Source of the DNA: Microbacterium sp. VKM Ac-2923
Lineage (GTDB): Bacteria; Actinomycetota; Actinomycetes; Actinomycetales; Microbacteriaceae
Assembly: GCF_022815605.1 (NCBI RefSeq)
Contig: NZ_JALGRP010000003.1
Coordinates: 310,001-374,000 of the forward strand
Reading direction: 5' to 3'
Length of the DNA: 64,000 bases
Program-made: the position numbers and the translations under genes
Part shown: one piece after another, positions 18,384-27,926 of the stretch
Layout of the letters: every line of letters starts with the position of its first letter
Numbering within the stretch: position 1 is the first letter of the stretch
The notes under the pieces: model-generated
What the model was told of the DNA's origin: nothing
The model's input: only the letters and a program-made list of their open reading frames with translations
Database searches by the model: none

Positions 18384-19421
18384 TCAGTCGCCGTAGGGCG
18401 CGCGCGTGGCGATGATCGTGATCATCCGCTCGAGGGCGAACACCGCGTCGCGGCTGGCGCCCTTGACCTCGGCATCCGCTCGGGCGGTCGCGTGGATCGC
18501 CATACCGAGGGTGTTGCCGGTCCAGCCGACGAGGTCGCGGCGGGCGCGGTCGACCTGCCAGTCCTTCATGCCGAGTCGTTGAGCGAGCATCGACGACGAT
18601 TCGCGGGTTCCGGCGACGCGCGCCATCGTGCGGAGCTTCATGGCGACGGCGGCGACGAGAGGCACGGGGTCGGCCCCGGATGCCAGGGCGTGCCGCAGGG
18701 CGAGAAGAGCGGGGCCGTACTGGCCGGCGATGGCGGTGTCGGCGACGGTGAACGCCGACGTCTCGACACGACCGCCGTAGTACCGCTCGACGGTTCGCTC
18801 GTCGATGTCGCCGGGGACGTCGGCGATCAACTGCTGGCACGCGGCGGCGAGCTCGGTGAGGTCGTCAGCGAACGCGGAGACGAGCGAGCGCAGGGCGACG
18901 GGGGCGATGCGCTTGTGCGCCGCCTTGAACTCGCCGACGGCGAAGTCGAAGCGGTCGGAGTCGCGCTTGACGGCGGGGCACGCGATCTCGATGCCGCCGC
19001 CCTGGCCGGCACGGATGCCGTCGAGCAGCTTCTTTCCGCGCACGCTCGCTCCGGTGTGTCGGAGCACGACGGTCGCCCCGTCTTGCGGATGGGCGAGGTA
19101 CGACACCGCTTCGGTGAGGAACGTGTCGCTGCACTTTTCGACACCGCTCACGCGGACGAGCCGGGGCTCCCCGAACAGCGACGGCGACGTCACGCCGAGC
19201 AGGGTTCCGGCGGCGTAATCGTCGGCGCGGATGTCGGTGACCTCGAGGCTCGGGTCTTCACTCTTGAGCATGGCCCGGATGCCGGCGGTCGCCCGCTCGG
19301 CGCAGACCTCTTCGGGGCCGGAGATGAGGACGATGGGCGCCGGTTGCGGGGTTCGCCACGACACCTGGGGAATGGCCGACTTCGCCTTCGCGGGCGAGGA
19401 TCGTCGGGGTGCCGGGGTCAC
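18384..19421 (-). CDS. holA: DNA polymerase III subunit delta
   Basis: The product is 345 aa. The delta subunit is the clamp-loader wrench that opens the beta clamp. Recognisable features are the N-terminal ISGPEEVCAERATAGI strand/helix with a degenerate P-loop (no GKT, as expected for delta), RADDYAAGTLLGVTSPSLFGEPRLVRV, and the C-terminal collar domain with LLALRHALASGADPVPLVAAVA and ending ALERMITIIA. The start is GTG, overlapping the comEC stop by 4 nt (GTGA). The holA-comE arrangement is standard in gram-positive bacteria. Confidence 0.94.
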   Translation of the reverse strand: MTPAPRRSSPAKAKSAIPQVSWRTPQPAPIVLISGPEEVCAERATAGIRAMLKSEDPSLEVTDIRADDYAAGTLLGVTSPSLFGEPRLVRVSGVEKCSDTFLTEAVSYLAHPQDGATVVLRHTGASVRGKKLLDGIRAGQGGGIEIACPAVKRDSDRFDFAVGEFKAAHKRIAPVALRSLVSAFADDLTELAAACQQLIADVPGDIDERTVERYYGGRVETSAFTVADTAIAGQYGPALLALRHALASGADPVPLVAAVAMKLRTMARVAGTRESSSMLAQRLGMKDWQVDRARRDLVGWTGNTLGMAIHATARADAEVKGASRDAVFALERMITIIATRAPYGD

Positions 19422-21997
19422 TCCCCCAGCCTACCGACCGGCTCCGACACCGCGTCTCGGATGGACCGACCCCGGGTCGCGGCACCTGCCGATCCCACGA
19501 CTCCGCACGCTCCACCCCTGTCGGAGCGGGTGTCGGTTCGACGACTCGGAACGGGTGCGCCGCCCACGCCGTCTGCGGGTCGCCGCGCTGTGCGTGTCGG
19601 GGATCGAGTCCGGCTCGTGGAGGCCCCGCGTCGGCCGGTGGACATCGCCGTCGTCGCGCTCACGGGTGACGGCTCCCCCGGGTCCGCCGGTGTCTCCGGG
19701 CGCTCCCGCCAGAGCATCAACCCACCGTCGTCATTCAGCCAGACGGCCAGCGCGCCGTCTCGATCCGTGCGTCCGATCGCGGTGCCGAGGGCTCTCAGCA
19801 TGGTCAAGAGCTTGTCCGTCGGGTGGCCGTATCGGTTGTCCGCGCCCACTCCGATCAACCCGACCCTCGCGTGCAGATCCCGATAGAGGTCGGCATCCTG
19901 ATCCGCGCTCCCGTGGTGCGAGACCTTCACGACCTGCACCCTGGGCACATCCACGCGCCGCCGCAATGCCGCTTGCGAGTCCTCGCCGAGGTCGCCGAGC
20001 ATGACGGTGCGGGGGAAGTCGGCCCCGGCGACGTCGACTGCGACGCTCGCGTCATTCCCCGGCTCGGTGCGCGGTGCAGGACCGAGCGCCTGCCATCGTG
20101 TCGACCCCAGCGTGCCCGTGGTCCCGGTGGTCGCCTGCTGGAGCCGTGCGCCCCCGGATGCGAAGCGATCGAGCAGCCGCTGGTCGGCGTCACCGTCGAC
20201 GGGTCCGTGCACGACGAGTCCGACCCGACCGAGCACGGCCGGTGACCCTCCCACGTGGTCGAGATCGAAATGCGTCAGAACGAGGAGATCGAGTCTCTCT
20301 ATTCCGAACTGCGTCAGGCAGCGTGTGAGCGCCCCTGGTTCGGGACCGGTGTCGACCAGCGCCGTCGCACTCGCGGATCGCCACAGAGTCGCGTCTCCCT
20401 GGCCGACGTCGCACATCGCCAGCTGCCAGGCCGATGGAACGGTGAGCGGCCCCGCGACCGTCCGCACCGCGGCGGTTCCGAGGGTGAGGCCGACCACGAT
20501 CGCCACCGCGATCGAAGCGAGGGCGGTGACACGGCGCAGTCGTCGCGGCCGCACGATCGCGAGACAGACAGCCCCGGCGACGAGAGCGAGAAGTGCCGCT
20601 CCTCCGGGGCCGTCGGGCCAGGGAAGGTTCTGTGCGCTGACCGCGGCGGTCGTGTGGGCCACGGCAGCGATCCACGCGGCGGGAACCCACGCAAGGGCGG
20701 TCAGACCGTCGCGCAGCCAGGGAAGCGGCGCGATGCAGGCCAATGCACCCGCGATCGTGGCGGGTGCCGCCGCGGGGTCTGCCACGAGATTCGCCGCGAT
20801 GCCCAGCAGCGGAACGTGCGGATCGATGAGCACGATGAGCGGTCCGCAGACCAGCTGGGCTGACGTCGGCACGGCAACCGCGAGGGCGAGGGCCCGCGGC
20901 ATCCATCGTTCGAGGCCACCGGCCAGCGGACGCGCGAGCACGAGCAGGGCCCCGGTCGCTGCGGTGGAGAGCGCGAAGCCCAGGGAATGCGCCAGCCAGG
21001 GATCGATCACGAGGAGCACGGTGACCCCGAGCGAGAGCACCGCGACCCCGATGGCAGGGCGTCCCAGCGCCAACGCCGCCATGGCCACGGATGCCATCGC
21101 CGCCGCTCGTACCACGCTCGGCTCCGGCGTGACGAGGGCGACGAACGCCGCCAGGACGACGAATGCTCCGCCGACACGCAGACCGCGTGGAGCGCCGCAC
21201 AGCGCGAGAAGGGCGAACGCGGCGCCGACCACGATCGCGCAGTTGGCACCCGAGACAGCGGTCAGGTGCGAGAGCGACGACGCTGTCATGGCGGTCTCGG
21301 TCGCGGGATCGAGGCTCGACGTATCGCCGACCGCCAGCCCCGGAACCAGACCGGCTCCGGGCTGCGGCAGCCCGCGCGTCGAATCGACGAGCCGGTCCCG
21401 GAGCCCTTCGAACCACGCCCACATCCCCTCCGGCTCGGAGGCCGCGGTCACCTCCCCGGCGCGAACGACGAGCGCCGCCCTCTCCCCGCCCTCGACGGGA
21501 ATGGCCCGCCCCGACAGCTCCACCGTGCTGCCCATGCTCGCGTGCGACAAAGCGGCTCGCCCGTCCACGTCGACGAGCACCCGGGCGGGGATCGCGCCGA
21601 CGACGACTGCATCCCCGGCGCGCACCTCGGACGCGACGGCGTCGAACCAGGCGCCTCCGTCCGCCGACCCATCGATGCGCCCGGTGACCGTCACGGTGAG
21701 CTCGAGGTGACGACCCCCCTCCGCCTGAAGGGCGGCCACCTGCCCGCGCCCGGGTGCGAACGAGGCCACCGTGCCCGCCGTCGCGGCGGCGCAAGCCAGC
21801 GCCACGGCCATCACGGCGATTGCCGTGTGCCGCCGCCACACGAAGACGCCCGTCGCGATACCAGCGAGGATGCCGAGCACGACGGCGAGCAGGATCGCAT
21901 CCGGGAAGGACGTCGCCAGGCCGGCTGAGGCCCAGGTCGTGACCGCGACCGACACCGGGCGCAGCGCTCGGCGACGGATCGCCTTCTGCCCGCTCAC
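19418..21997 (-). CDS. comEC: ComEC/Rec2 family DNA-uptake channel protein
   Basis: The product is 859 aa and a polytopic membrane protein. The order is an N-terminal DUF4131-like region with OB fold (about 80-220), a Competence domain of about 10 helices (HLTAVSGANCAIVVGAAFALLAL is its signature), and a C-terminal metallo-beta-lactamase-like domain. That domain retains LTHFDLDHVGG and KVSHHGSADQD, so the nuclease-type metal site looks intact. ComEC conducts single-stranded DNA across the membrane. GTG at 21997 overlaps the comEA stop (GTGA). No pilus or comG genes are visible here, so natural transformation cannot be concluded. Confidence 0.92.
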   Translation of the reverse strand: MSGQKAIRRRALRPVSVAVTTWASAGLATSFPDAILLAVVLGILAGIATGVFVWRRHTAIAVMAVALACAAATAGTVASFAPGRGQVAALQAEGGRHLELTVTVTGRIDGSADGGAWFDAVASEVRAGDAVVVGAIPARVLVDVDGRAALSHASMGSTVELSGRAIPVEGGERAALVVRAGEVTAASEPEGMWAWFEGLRDRLVDSTRGLPQPGAGLVPGLAVGDTSSLDPATETAMTASSLSHLTAVSGANCAIVVGAAFALLALCGAPRGLRVGGAFVVLAAFVALVTPEPSVVRAAAMASVAMAALALGRPAIGVAVLSLGVTVLLVIDPWLAHSLGFALSTAATGALLVLARPLAGGLERWMPRALALAVAVPTSAQLVCGPLIVLIDPHVPLLGIAANLVADPAAAPATIAGALACIAPLPWLRDGLTALAWVPAAWIAAVAHTTAAVSAQNLPWPDGPGGAALLALVAGAVCLAIVRPRRLRRVTALASIAVAIVVGLTLGTAAVRTVAGPLTVPSAWQLAMCDVGQGDATLWRSASATALVDTGPEPGALTRCLTQFGIERLDLLVLTHFDLDHVGGSPAVLGRVGLVVHGPVDGDADQRLLDRFASGGARLQQATTGTTGTLGSTRWQALGPAPRTEPGNDASVAVDVAGADFPRTVMLGDLGEDSQAALRRRVDVPRVQVVKVSHHGSADQDADLYRDLHARVGLIGVGADNRYGHPTDKLLTMLRALGTAIGRTDRDGALAVWLNDDGGLMLWRERPETPADPGEPSPVSATTAMSTGRRGASTSRTRSPTRTARRPADGVGGAPVPSRRTDTRSDRGGACGVVGSAGAATRGRSIRDAVSEPVGRLGE

Positions 21998-22629
21998 ACC
22001 CGCACCAGATCGCGGAGAGCGGCGATCATCTTGTCGCCGATACCCGGAACGGACTGCAGGTCGTCGACGCTCGTGAACCGACCGTTCGTTTCGCGCCACT
22101 CGATGATGCGGTCAGCCATGGCGGGTCCCACGCGCGGAAGGGTGTCCAATTGCTCGCGCGTGGCGGTGTTGAGATCGATGAGGTCGCCGGAGGCCGTACC
22201 CGCGCCTCCGACGCCCCCGGTGGGTGCCTGGGCCTCGGCCCCGACGGCCGATACGACGATCTGCTCGCCGTCGGCGACCGGCCTCGCGAGGTTGACCGTG
22301 TCGCGCGCCGCGTCGTCGGCGAAGCCGCCCGCCCGAGCAATGGCATCGGCCACCCGGTCACCCGCGTCGAGTCGGTACAGTCCCGCCTCGCGCACCGCGC
22401 CGGCGACATGCACGTAGAGACCGGCCGCGGCGGGCAGCTGCGGGGCCGACGACGCCGTCGAGACGGGCTCGACGACCTCGGCACCCGTCGCGCCGCGCAG
22501 CATTCCGATCCCGATCGTCGCCGCGAACGCCAGCAGCACGAGCACGATCACCGCGCCGACACCGAGACGCGTGCGCGGCGGAAGCCGGTCGCTCACGGCG
22601 GCGGAGGCTTCCAGGGGCATCTCGGTCAC
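21994..22629 (-). CDS. comEA: ComEA family helix-hairpin-helix DNA receptor
   Basis: The product is 211 aa. One membrane anchor (residues 22-45, LGVGAVIVLVLLAFAATIGIGML) is followed by a SLBB-like domain (LYVHVAGAVREAGLYRLDAGDRVADAI). The C-terminal double helix-hairpin-helix domain has IDLNTATREQLDTLPRVGPAMADRII and LQSVPGIGDKMIAAL. It binds extracellular double-stranded DNA and passes it to ComEC, with which it is translationally coupled. The start is GTG at 22629, with TAGCCT 6 nt upstream. Confidence 0.93.
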   Translation of the reverse strand: MTEMPLEASAAVSDRLPPRTRLGVGAVIVLVLLAFAATIGIGMLRGATGAEVVEPVSTASSAPQLPAAAGLYVHVAGAVREAGLYRLDAGDRVADAIARAGGFADDAARDTVNLARPVADGEQIVVSAVGAEAQAPTGGVGGAGTASGDLIDLNTATREQLDTLPRVGPAMADRIIEWRETNGRFTSVDDLQSVPGIGDKMIAALRDLVRV

Positions 22630-22635
22630 GGCGTG

Positions 22636-22641
22636 AGGCTA
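22636..22641 (-). promoter_or_regulatory. -10 element of comEA-comEC-holA
   Basis: TAGCCT on the minus strand ends 6 nt before the GTG start at 22629, so the competence/holA transcript is predicted to be leaderless. Confidence 0.5.
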
Positions 22642-22725
22642 GGAAGATCCCGACGGCGCCCGCCGCAGCCGAGACCCCATTCGTGCACAACCGAGCGAGA
22701 TCCTCCCACGGGGAGGAGCCGCACT

Positions 22726-22731
22726 TACCCT
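22726..22731 (+). promoter_or_regulatory. -10 element of DUF2087 gene
   Basis: TACCCT is followed by 6 nt and the ATG at 22738. Confidence 0.45.
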
Positions 22732-22737
22732 GGACGG

Positions 22738-23229
22738 ATGTCCGAGAACTCCTGGCGCGCCCTCGTCGCAGCCCTCGCCGACGACCGTGCGCGCGAGGTC
22801 TACGCGCTGATCGTGCTCGATCACTCCGTGGAGGAGCGTCTCGCACACCTGTCACCCGGGAAGCGTCGCCGCGTTCTCGACAGGCTGCGGTCGGCCGGGC
22901 TCATCGCCCCCGTGGAGGGAGGGTGGAAAGCAGACCCCGAGGTCTTCCGAGCCGCGCTCACCGCGACCCCCGCCGCGCCCCGTCCGAGCGGAGTGGAGCG
23001 CTTCTTCACAGAGGGTCGCCTCTCGACATATCCCTCGCGCGAGGCTGATCGCCAGGCGGTCCTCGCCCAAGTCGCCTCTCACCTGCTCACCCCGGGCGAG
23101 AGCGTCACCGAGGCCGAGATCACCGAGCGGCTCCACGGGATCACCGACGACCCGGCGCTCCTGAGGCGCAACCTGGTCGACGCCGGGCTCCTTTCGCGGA
23201 ACCCCGACGGCTCCGCCTACCGGCGCTGA
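22738..23229 (+). CDS. DUF2087 domain-containing protein
   Basis: The product is 163 aa. The N-terminal half is helical, LVAALADDRAREVYALIVLD then LSPGKRRRVLDRLRSAGLI, resembling a winged-helix DNA-binding fold. The C-terminal half is DUF2087: RFFTEGRLSTYPSREADRQA, EITERLHG, LRRNLVDAGLLSRNPDGSAYRR. DUF2087 is usually found in small transcriptional-regulator-like proteins in actinobacteria and firmicutes; the regulated genes are unknown. It is divergent from comEA and convergent with leuS. Confidence 0.82.
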   Translation: MSENSWRALVAALADDRAREVYALIVLDHSVEERLAHLSPGKRRRVLDRLRSAGLIAPVEGGWKADPEVFRAALTATPAAPRPSGVERFFTEGRLSTYPSREADRQAVLAQVASHLLTPGESVTEAEITERLHGITDDPALLRRNLVDAGLLSRNPDGSAYRR

Positions 23230-23234
23230 GAACG

Positions 23235-23286
23235 CCGGATGCCACGCCCCGACCGCTCCGCAGAGCGCCGGGGACGTGGCATCCGG
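23235..23286. terminator. Bidirectional terminator between DUF2087 gene and leuS
   Basis: CCGGATGCCACG (23235-23246) pairs with CGTGGCATCCGG (23275-23286), a 12-bp perfect stem, with an inner CGCTC/GAGCG hairpin. It lies between convergent stop codons. The stem carries the over-represented word GGATGCC on both strands. Confidence 0.85.
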
Positions 23287-23295
23287 AACGTCGAC

Positions 23296-25869
23296 CTACT
23301 TCGTCGAGAAGCTGACCACCTTCGGCGGACGCACCACCGCGCGCACGATCTCCCGGTCGCCCAAGGCACGGCGCACCCGCTCGTCGCCGCGGGCGAGGGC
23401 CTCGAGCTGGTCGCCGCCGATCTTGGCCGAGACCTCGAGGGTCGCGCGTACCTTGCCGTCGATCTGCACGACGGCCACGACGTTGTCTTCCACCAGCAGG
23501 GTCGGGTCAGGCTGACGCCAGGTCGCGAGCCCCACGAAGCCCGTGTAGCCGAGCGTCTGCCACATCTCCTCCGCGGTGTGCGGCGCGAACAGGTCGAGGG
23601 TCATCGCAATGACCTCGGCGGCCTCGCGGACGGCGGGGTCGCTCGCTCCGGCGGAACCGTCGATGGCCTTACGGGTGACGTTGACGAGCTCCATGAGCCG
23701 GGCCACGACGACGTTGAACTTCGTCTGCTCGATGAGGTTCGGTGCCTCCGCCAGCAGGCGGTGCGTGACGCGGCGGAGGGCCTTGTCGCCCTCGGCCCAC
23801 ACCACGTCGGTTTCGCTGTCGACGTCGTGCGCGATGCGCAACGCGCGGGCGAGGAACTTCGCCGCGCCGGTTGTCGAGACGTCGTTCCAATCCTTGTCGT
23901 CTTCCACCGGGCCGGCGAAGGCGAGCGCCACGCGAAGCGCGTCGGCGCCGTGCGCGTCGAGCTCCTCCTGGAACAGCACCAGGTTGCCCTTGCTCTTCGA
24001 CATCTTCGCGCCGTCGAGGATCACCATGCCCTGGTTGATGAGGCTCGAGAAGGGCTCGGTGAACTCCACCAGGCCCATGTCGAACAGCGCCTTGGTGATG
24101 AAGCGCGCGTACAGCAGGTGCAGGATCGCGTGCTCGACACCGCCGATGTAGAAGTCGACCGGACCCCACTTCGACGCCTCGCGGCCCGAGAACGCCTCTG
24201 TCTCGCTGTTCGGCGAGAGGAAGCGCAGGTAGTACCAGGAGCTGTCGACGAAGGTGTCCATCGTGTCGGGGTCGCGCCGCAGCGTCTGGCCCGCCTCGGG
24301 GTCGGCGACCTCCACCCACTCGGTGGCCGCACCCAGGGGTGAGGTGCCCTTGGGCTTGAGGTCGAGGCCCTCGACCGAGGGCAGGACGACCGGCAGCTGA
24401 TCGGCCGGCACGGGCGTGATCGAGCCGTCCTCGCCGTGCAGCATCGGGATCGGCGTGCCCCAGTAGCGCTGGCGCGAGATCAGCCAGTCGCGGAGGCGAT
24501 AGGTCTTCGCCGCCCGTCCCACACCCTTCGCCTCGAGTTCCTCGATCATGCGCGCGATCGCGTGACGCTTGGACAGGCCGTTCAGCGAACCGGAGTTCAT
24601 CATGCGGCCGTCGCCGGTCAGCGCGACGCCGGTCTTGGCGGGATCGACGTCGTCGATGTCGCCCAGCGGGTCGATCGGCACCCCGTCTTGGTCGAGCTCG
24701 ATCACGGGGATCGCACCCGTGATGGGGGCGTTGGTGTCGACGACCACCTTGACGGGCAGGTCGAAGGCGCGGGCGAAGTCGAGGTCGCGCTGGTCGTGGG
24801 CGGGCACGGCCATGACGGCGCCGTGACCGTAGTCGGCCAGCACGTAGTCGGCGGCCCAGATCGGCAGCTTCTCGCCGTTGACCGGGTTGATCGCGTAGTG
24901 GCCGAGGAACACGCCCGTCTTGGGTCGGTCGGTCGCCTGGCGCTCGATGTCCGTCGCGCGTTGAACCTGCGCCAGGTAGGCCTCGAACGTCTCGCGCACC
25001 CCCTGATCCGCGGATGCCGACAGCTCGGCCGCCAGGTCGGACTCGGGCGCCACGACGAAGAACGTCGCCCCGTGCAGCGTGTCGGGGCGGGTGGAGAAGA
25101 CCGTGATCTTTTCGTCGCGGCCCTCGATCTCGAACTCGATGTCAGCGCCGACGGAGCGACCGATCCAGTTGCGCTGCATCTGGATGACCTTGCTCGGCCA
25201 GAAGCCCTCGAGCTGGTTCAGGTCGTCGAGCAGGCGGTCGGCGTAATCGGTGATGCGCAGGAACCACTGCGTCAGCTTCTTCTTGACCACCACGGCGCCG
25301 CTGCGCTCGCTCGTGCCGTCGGGCAGCACCTGCTCGTTGGCGAGCACGGTCTGATCCACCGGGTCCCAGTTGACGAGGGCGTCCTTGCGGTAGGCCAGGC
25401 CCTTGTCGTACAGCTTCTGGAACAGCCACTGGTTCCAGCGGTAGTACTCGGGGTCGCTGGTGTGCAGCACCCGGCTCCAGTCGAACGAGACGCCGTAGTC
25501 CTTCAGGCTCGCCTTCTGCTGAGCGATGTTGGCGTAGGTCCACTCGACCGGGTCGGCGCCGCGCTTGATGGCGGCGTTCTCGGCGGGCAGGCCGAACGAG
25601 TCCCACCCGATCGGGTTGAGCACGTTGTACCCGCGGTGACGCCAGAAACGCGCGACGATGTCGGAGTAGAGATAGTTCTCGGCGTGGCCCATGTGCAGGT
25701 CGCCCGAGGGGTACGGGAACATCGCGAGCACGTACTTGCGCGGGCGCGTGTCGTCGTCGCCGCCGGCGCGGAACGGGTCCTTCTCGGCCCACGCCTGCTG
25801 CCACTTCGCCTGGATGGCGTGGGTGTCGAAGCCACCGTCGCGGGCGTCGGGTGCGGAGTTCTGAGACAC
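23296..25869 (-). CDS. leuS: Leucine--tRNA ligase
   Basis: The product is 857 aa and a class I synthetase. The HIGH-equivalent is [10 protein letters not shown] near residue 60, the KMSKS loop is [10 protein letters not shown], and the CP1 editing domain contains TTRPDTL-like [13 protein letters not shown]. The C-terminal anticodon-binding and LeuS-specific domains are complete. I chose GTG at 25869 ([14 protein letters not shown]...); an in-frame TTG 12 nt upstream (25881) is possible. I see no T-box or leader peptide upstream, unlike ileS and leuA. Confidence 0.96.
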   Translation of the reverse strand: MSQNSAPDARDGGFDTHAIQAKWQQAWAEKDPFRAGGDDDTRPRKYVLAMFPYPSGDLHMGHAENYLYSDIVARFWRHRGYNVLNPIGWDSFGLPAENAAIKRGADPVEWTYANIAQQKASLKDYGVSFDWSRVLHTSDPEYYRWNQWLFQKLYDKGLAYRKDALVNWDPVDQTVLANEQVLPDGTSERSGAVVVKKKLTQWFLRITDYADRLLDDLNQLEGFWPSKVIQMQRNWIGRSVGADIEFEIEGRDEKITVFSTRPDTLHGATFFVVAPESDLAAELSASADQGVRETFEAYLAQVQRATDIERQATDRPKTGVFLGHYAINPVNGEKLPIWAADYVLADYGHGAVMAVPAHDQRDLDFARAFDLPVKVVVDTNAPITGAIPVIELDQDGVPIDPLGDIDDVDPAKTGVALTGDGRMMNSGSLNGLSKRHAIARMIEELEAKGVGRAAKTYRLRDWLISRQRYWGTPIPMLHGEDGSITPVPADQLPVVLPSVEGLDLKPKGTSPLGAATEWVEVADPEAGQTLRRDPDTMDTFVDSSWYYLRFLSPNSETEAFSGREASKWGPVDFYIGGVEHAILHLLYARFITKALFDMGLVEFTEPFSSLINQGMVILDGAKMSKSKGNLVLFQEELDAHGADALRVALAFAGPVEDDKDWNDVSTTGAAKFLARALRIAHDVDSETDVVWAEGDKALRRVTHRLLAEAPNLIEQTKFNVVVARLMELVNVTRKAIDGSAGASDPAVREAAEVIAMTLDLFAPHTAEEMWQTLGYTGFVGLATWRQPDPTLLVEDNVVAVVQIDGKVRATLEVSAKIGGDQLEALARGDERVRRALGDREIVRAVVRPPKVVSFSTK

Positions 25870-25935
25870 GGGGAAAGCCAATCGTGTGAGTCGGGGAGGC
25901 CGCGAGGCCAGCGTCCAGGTTATCGGACCCGGACG

Positions 25936-27198
25936 TCACCACCCGGGCGGTACCTCTGCGCCGAGGGCCGCGAGCGGCGCGCGCGCCTTGATGCCGACCT
26001 CGGCCACCTCGGCGGCCGCGACCGAACGCCAGGTGATGCCGCCCCCGGCCCCGACGGAGGCGGCATCCGGGGACACGACGATGCTGCGGATGACCATGGC
26101 GAGGTCCGCGGCGCCGTCGTCGCCGATCCACCCGAAGGCACCCGCGTACAGCCCGCGCGGGGAGCCCTCCAGACCGGCGAGGATCTGCATCGCCGACTGT
26201 TTCGGCGCCCCGGTCATGCTGCCCGCGGGGAACGTGGCCTCCAGCAGCCCGCCGAGGGTGGTGCCGGGAAGTAGGCGGCCGGAGACCTCGCTGACGAGCT
26301 GGTGCACGTGCCGGTACGTCTCGACCTCCAGCAGGCGGTCGACGCCGACCGTCGACGGCTCGCAGACCCGGGAGAGATCGTTGCGCATGAGGTCGACGAT
26401 CATGACGTTCTCGGCGCGCTCCTTGGCATCCGTCCGCAGATCGTCGGCGAGGGCGGCATCCCGCTCCGGATCCGACGAACGCGGACGTGTCCCCTTGATC
26501 GGGTGCGTGTGCACGGCACCGTCGCGCACCTCGAGGAAGCGTTCGGGCGACGCGCTCACCAGCGTCGTGTCCCCGATGCGCACGAACCCGGCGTGGTGCG
26601 ACGCCGACGCTCGGCGGAGCCGTCGGAACGCCGCCAGTGCATCGACGGCACCGGGCACGGTGAAGCGCGTCGTGAGACAGAGCTGGTAGGCGTCACCCTC
26701 GCGGATGCGGTCTCGGCACGCCTCGATCAGCGCGGTGTAGCGATCGGGGGTGATGCGGGCGGATGCCGTGCCCCGGGCGGGTGCCGGAGCGGCCTCCGGG
26801 GGCGTCGGTGCGTCGGCGACGCGGGCTGCGAGGGAGGCGTCCCCCACGGCGTAGACGCGACGCGAAACGTGGTCGAACGCGAGCAGAGCGTCCACCCGCA
26901 GCCACGACGACTCGCCCTCGTAACTGCGCCACCCGACCCACCCGCCGCGGAACGCCCCGGCCGTTCCGGCGACTGACGATCCGGCCGTTCCGGCGGCGGC
27001 ACCGGGCGCCGTGACAGCCTGCTCCATCGCTCGCGAGGACGGGTCGAGCCGGCCGGTGCCCATCCAGCTCCACCCGGTACCGGCGTCGATGCCCGCATCG
27101 AGCCAGAAGGCGTCGGCGGCGTCGGCGAACAGATGCAGGAACGCCGCCTCGGGATCGACCCACTCGACCGGGGTGAAGAGCGGGGCGGAGTGCGGCAC
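25936..27198 (-). CDS. pabB: Aminodeoxychorismate synthase component I-like (chorismate-binding enzyme)
   Basis: The product is 420 aa. The chorismate-binding domain occupies the C-terminal 270 residues: YQLCLTTRF, FLEVRDGAVHTHPIKGTRPR, ENVMIVDLMRNDLSRV and ATFPAGSMTGAPKQSAM. The Lys in PIKGT marks aminodeoxychorismate synthase; anthranilate synthase normally has Ala there. It makes 4-amino-4-deoxychorismate for folate, using glutamine-derived ammonia; no glutaminase (pabA) gene is adjacent. An Ala/Gly/Ser-rich insert near residue 65 is variable-looking. GTG at 27198 has TAGCCT 6 nt upstream. Confidence 0.88.
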   Translation of the reverse strand: MPHSAPLFTPVEWVDPEAAFLHLFADAADAFWLDAGIDAGTGWSWMGTGRLDPSSRAMEQAVTAPGAAAGTAGSSVAGTAGAFRGGWVGWRSYEGESSWLRVDALLAFDHVSRRVYAVGDASLAARVADAPTPPEAAPAPARGTASARITPDRYTALIEACRDRIREGDAYQLCLTTRFTVPGAVDALAAFRRLRRASASHHAGFVRIGDTTLVSASPERFLEVRDGAVHTHPIKGTRPRSSDPERDAALADDLRTDAKERAENVMIVDLMRNDLSRVCEPSTVGVDRLLEVETYRHVHQLVSEVSGRLLPGTTLGGLLEATFPAGSMTGAPKQSAMQILAGLEGSPRGLYAGAFGWIGDDGAADLAMVIRSIVVSPDAASVGAGGGITWRSVAAAEVAEVGIKARAPLAALGAEVPPGW

Positions 27199-27204
27199 GC
27201 TCCC

Positions 27205-27233
27205 AGGCTACGGGCGGCGCGCGGCCCTAGGCT
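27205..27233. promoter_or_regulatory. Back-to-back -10 elements of pabB and dedA
   Basis: Minus-strand TAGCCT (27205-27210) lies 6 nt before the pabB GTG. Plus-strand TAGGCT (27228-27233) lies 7 nt before the dedA GTG at 27241. The whole divergent intergenic region is only 42 nt. Confidence 0.5.
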
Positions 27234-27240
27234 GACGGGG

Positions 27241-27921
27241 GTGAACGAGATCCTCACGTGGCTGCTCGACGTCGTCCAGAACGTCGACCCCGTGTTGCGC
27301 ACCGTCATCGCCGGCGTCGCGGTCATGCTCGAGACGAGTGTCCTCGTCGGCCTGATCGTTCCGGGCGACACCATGGTGATCGTGGCCGGCACCGCCGTCG
27401 GCTCCCCGCTCGAGGGTGTCGTGCTGGCGGCGGCGATCGTGGTGGGCGCGCTGCTGGGCGAGAGCCTGGGCTTCTGGCTCGGGCGGTACTTCGGCCCGCG
27501 CATCCGGGCCTCCCGCCTCGGCCAGAAGCTGGGCGAACACAACTGGGAGCGTGCCGACCGCTACCTCCGCCGCCGCGGGGGGTTGGCGATCTTCCTGTCG
27601 CGGTTCCTTCCCGTCCTGCACTCGCTGGTGCCGCTGACCGTCGGGATGAGCGGGTACAGCTACCGTCGGTTCCTCGCCTGGACGACACCCGCGTGCATCA
27701 TCTGGGCAGGGCTCTACATCTCCGTGGCCGCGACGGCGGCGGGCACCTATCGCGAACTCGCGGACCAGCTCCACTACGCCGGCTACATCTTCGTCGGCAT
27801 CCTCGTCGTCTTCCTCGTGCTCGTCTTCGTCGGCAAGAAGCTCATCGAGCGCGCCGAGCGACGTCATCTGGCCGATGACGTCACCGCCCTCGGCCACGCG
27901 GACGGTGACGTGAAAGACTGA
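27241..27921 (+). CDS. DedA family membrane protein
   Basis: The product is 226 aa with about five hydrophobic segments. The DedA/SNARE-associated signature is present: ETSVLVGLIVPGDTMVIVAG, GALLGESLGFWLGRYFG, then FLSRFLPVLHSLVPLTVGMSGYSYRRFLAW, which contains the conserved R and P residues. DedA proteins are undecaprenyl-phosphate or phospholipid flippase-type transporters in the cytoplasmic membrane. GTG at 27241 is supported by the -10 element. The App1 gene begins 5 nt after the stop, so the two are co-transcribed. Confidence 0.93.
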   Translation: MNEILTWLLDVVQNVDPVLRTVIAGVAVMLETSVLVGLIVPGDTMVIVAGTAVGSPLEGVVLAAAIVVGALLGESLGFWLGRYFGPRIRASRLGQKLGEHNWERADRYLRRRGGLAIFLSRFLPVLHSLVPLTVGMSGYSYRRFLAWTTPACIIWAGLYISVAATAAGTYRELADQLHYAGYIFVGILVVFLVLVFVGKKLIERAERRHLADDVTALGHADGDVKD

Positions 27922-27926
27922 GGCCG

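Noticed and set aside
19418-22629. Evidence for natural competence
   Set aside because: comEA and comEC are intact, but they are widespread in actinobacteria and no pilus or regulatory competence genes are visible in the window.
25870-25935. T-box or leader peptide before leuS
   Set aside because: The 66-nt upstream gap has no T-box core and no Leu-rich ORF.
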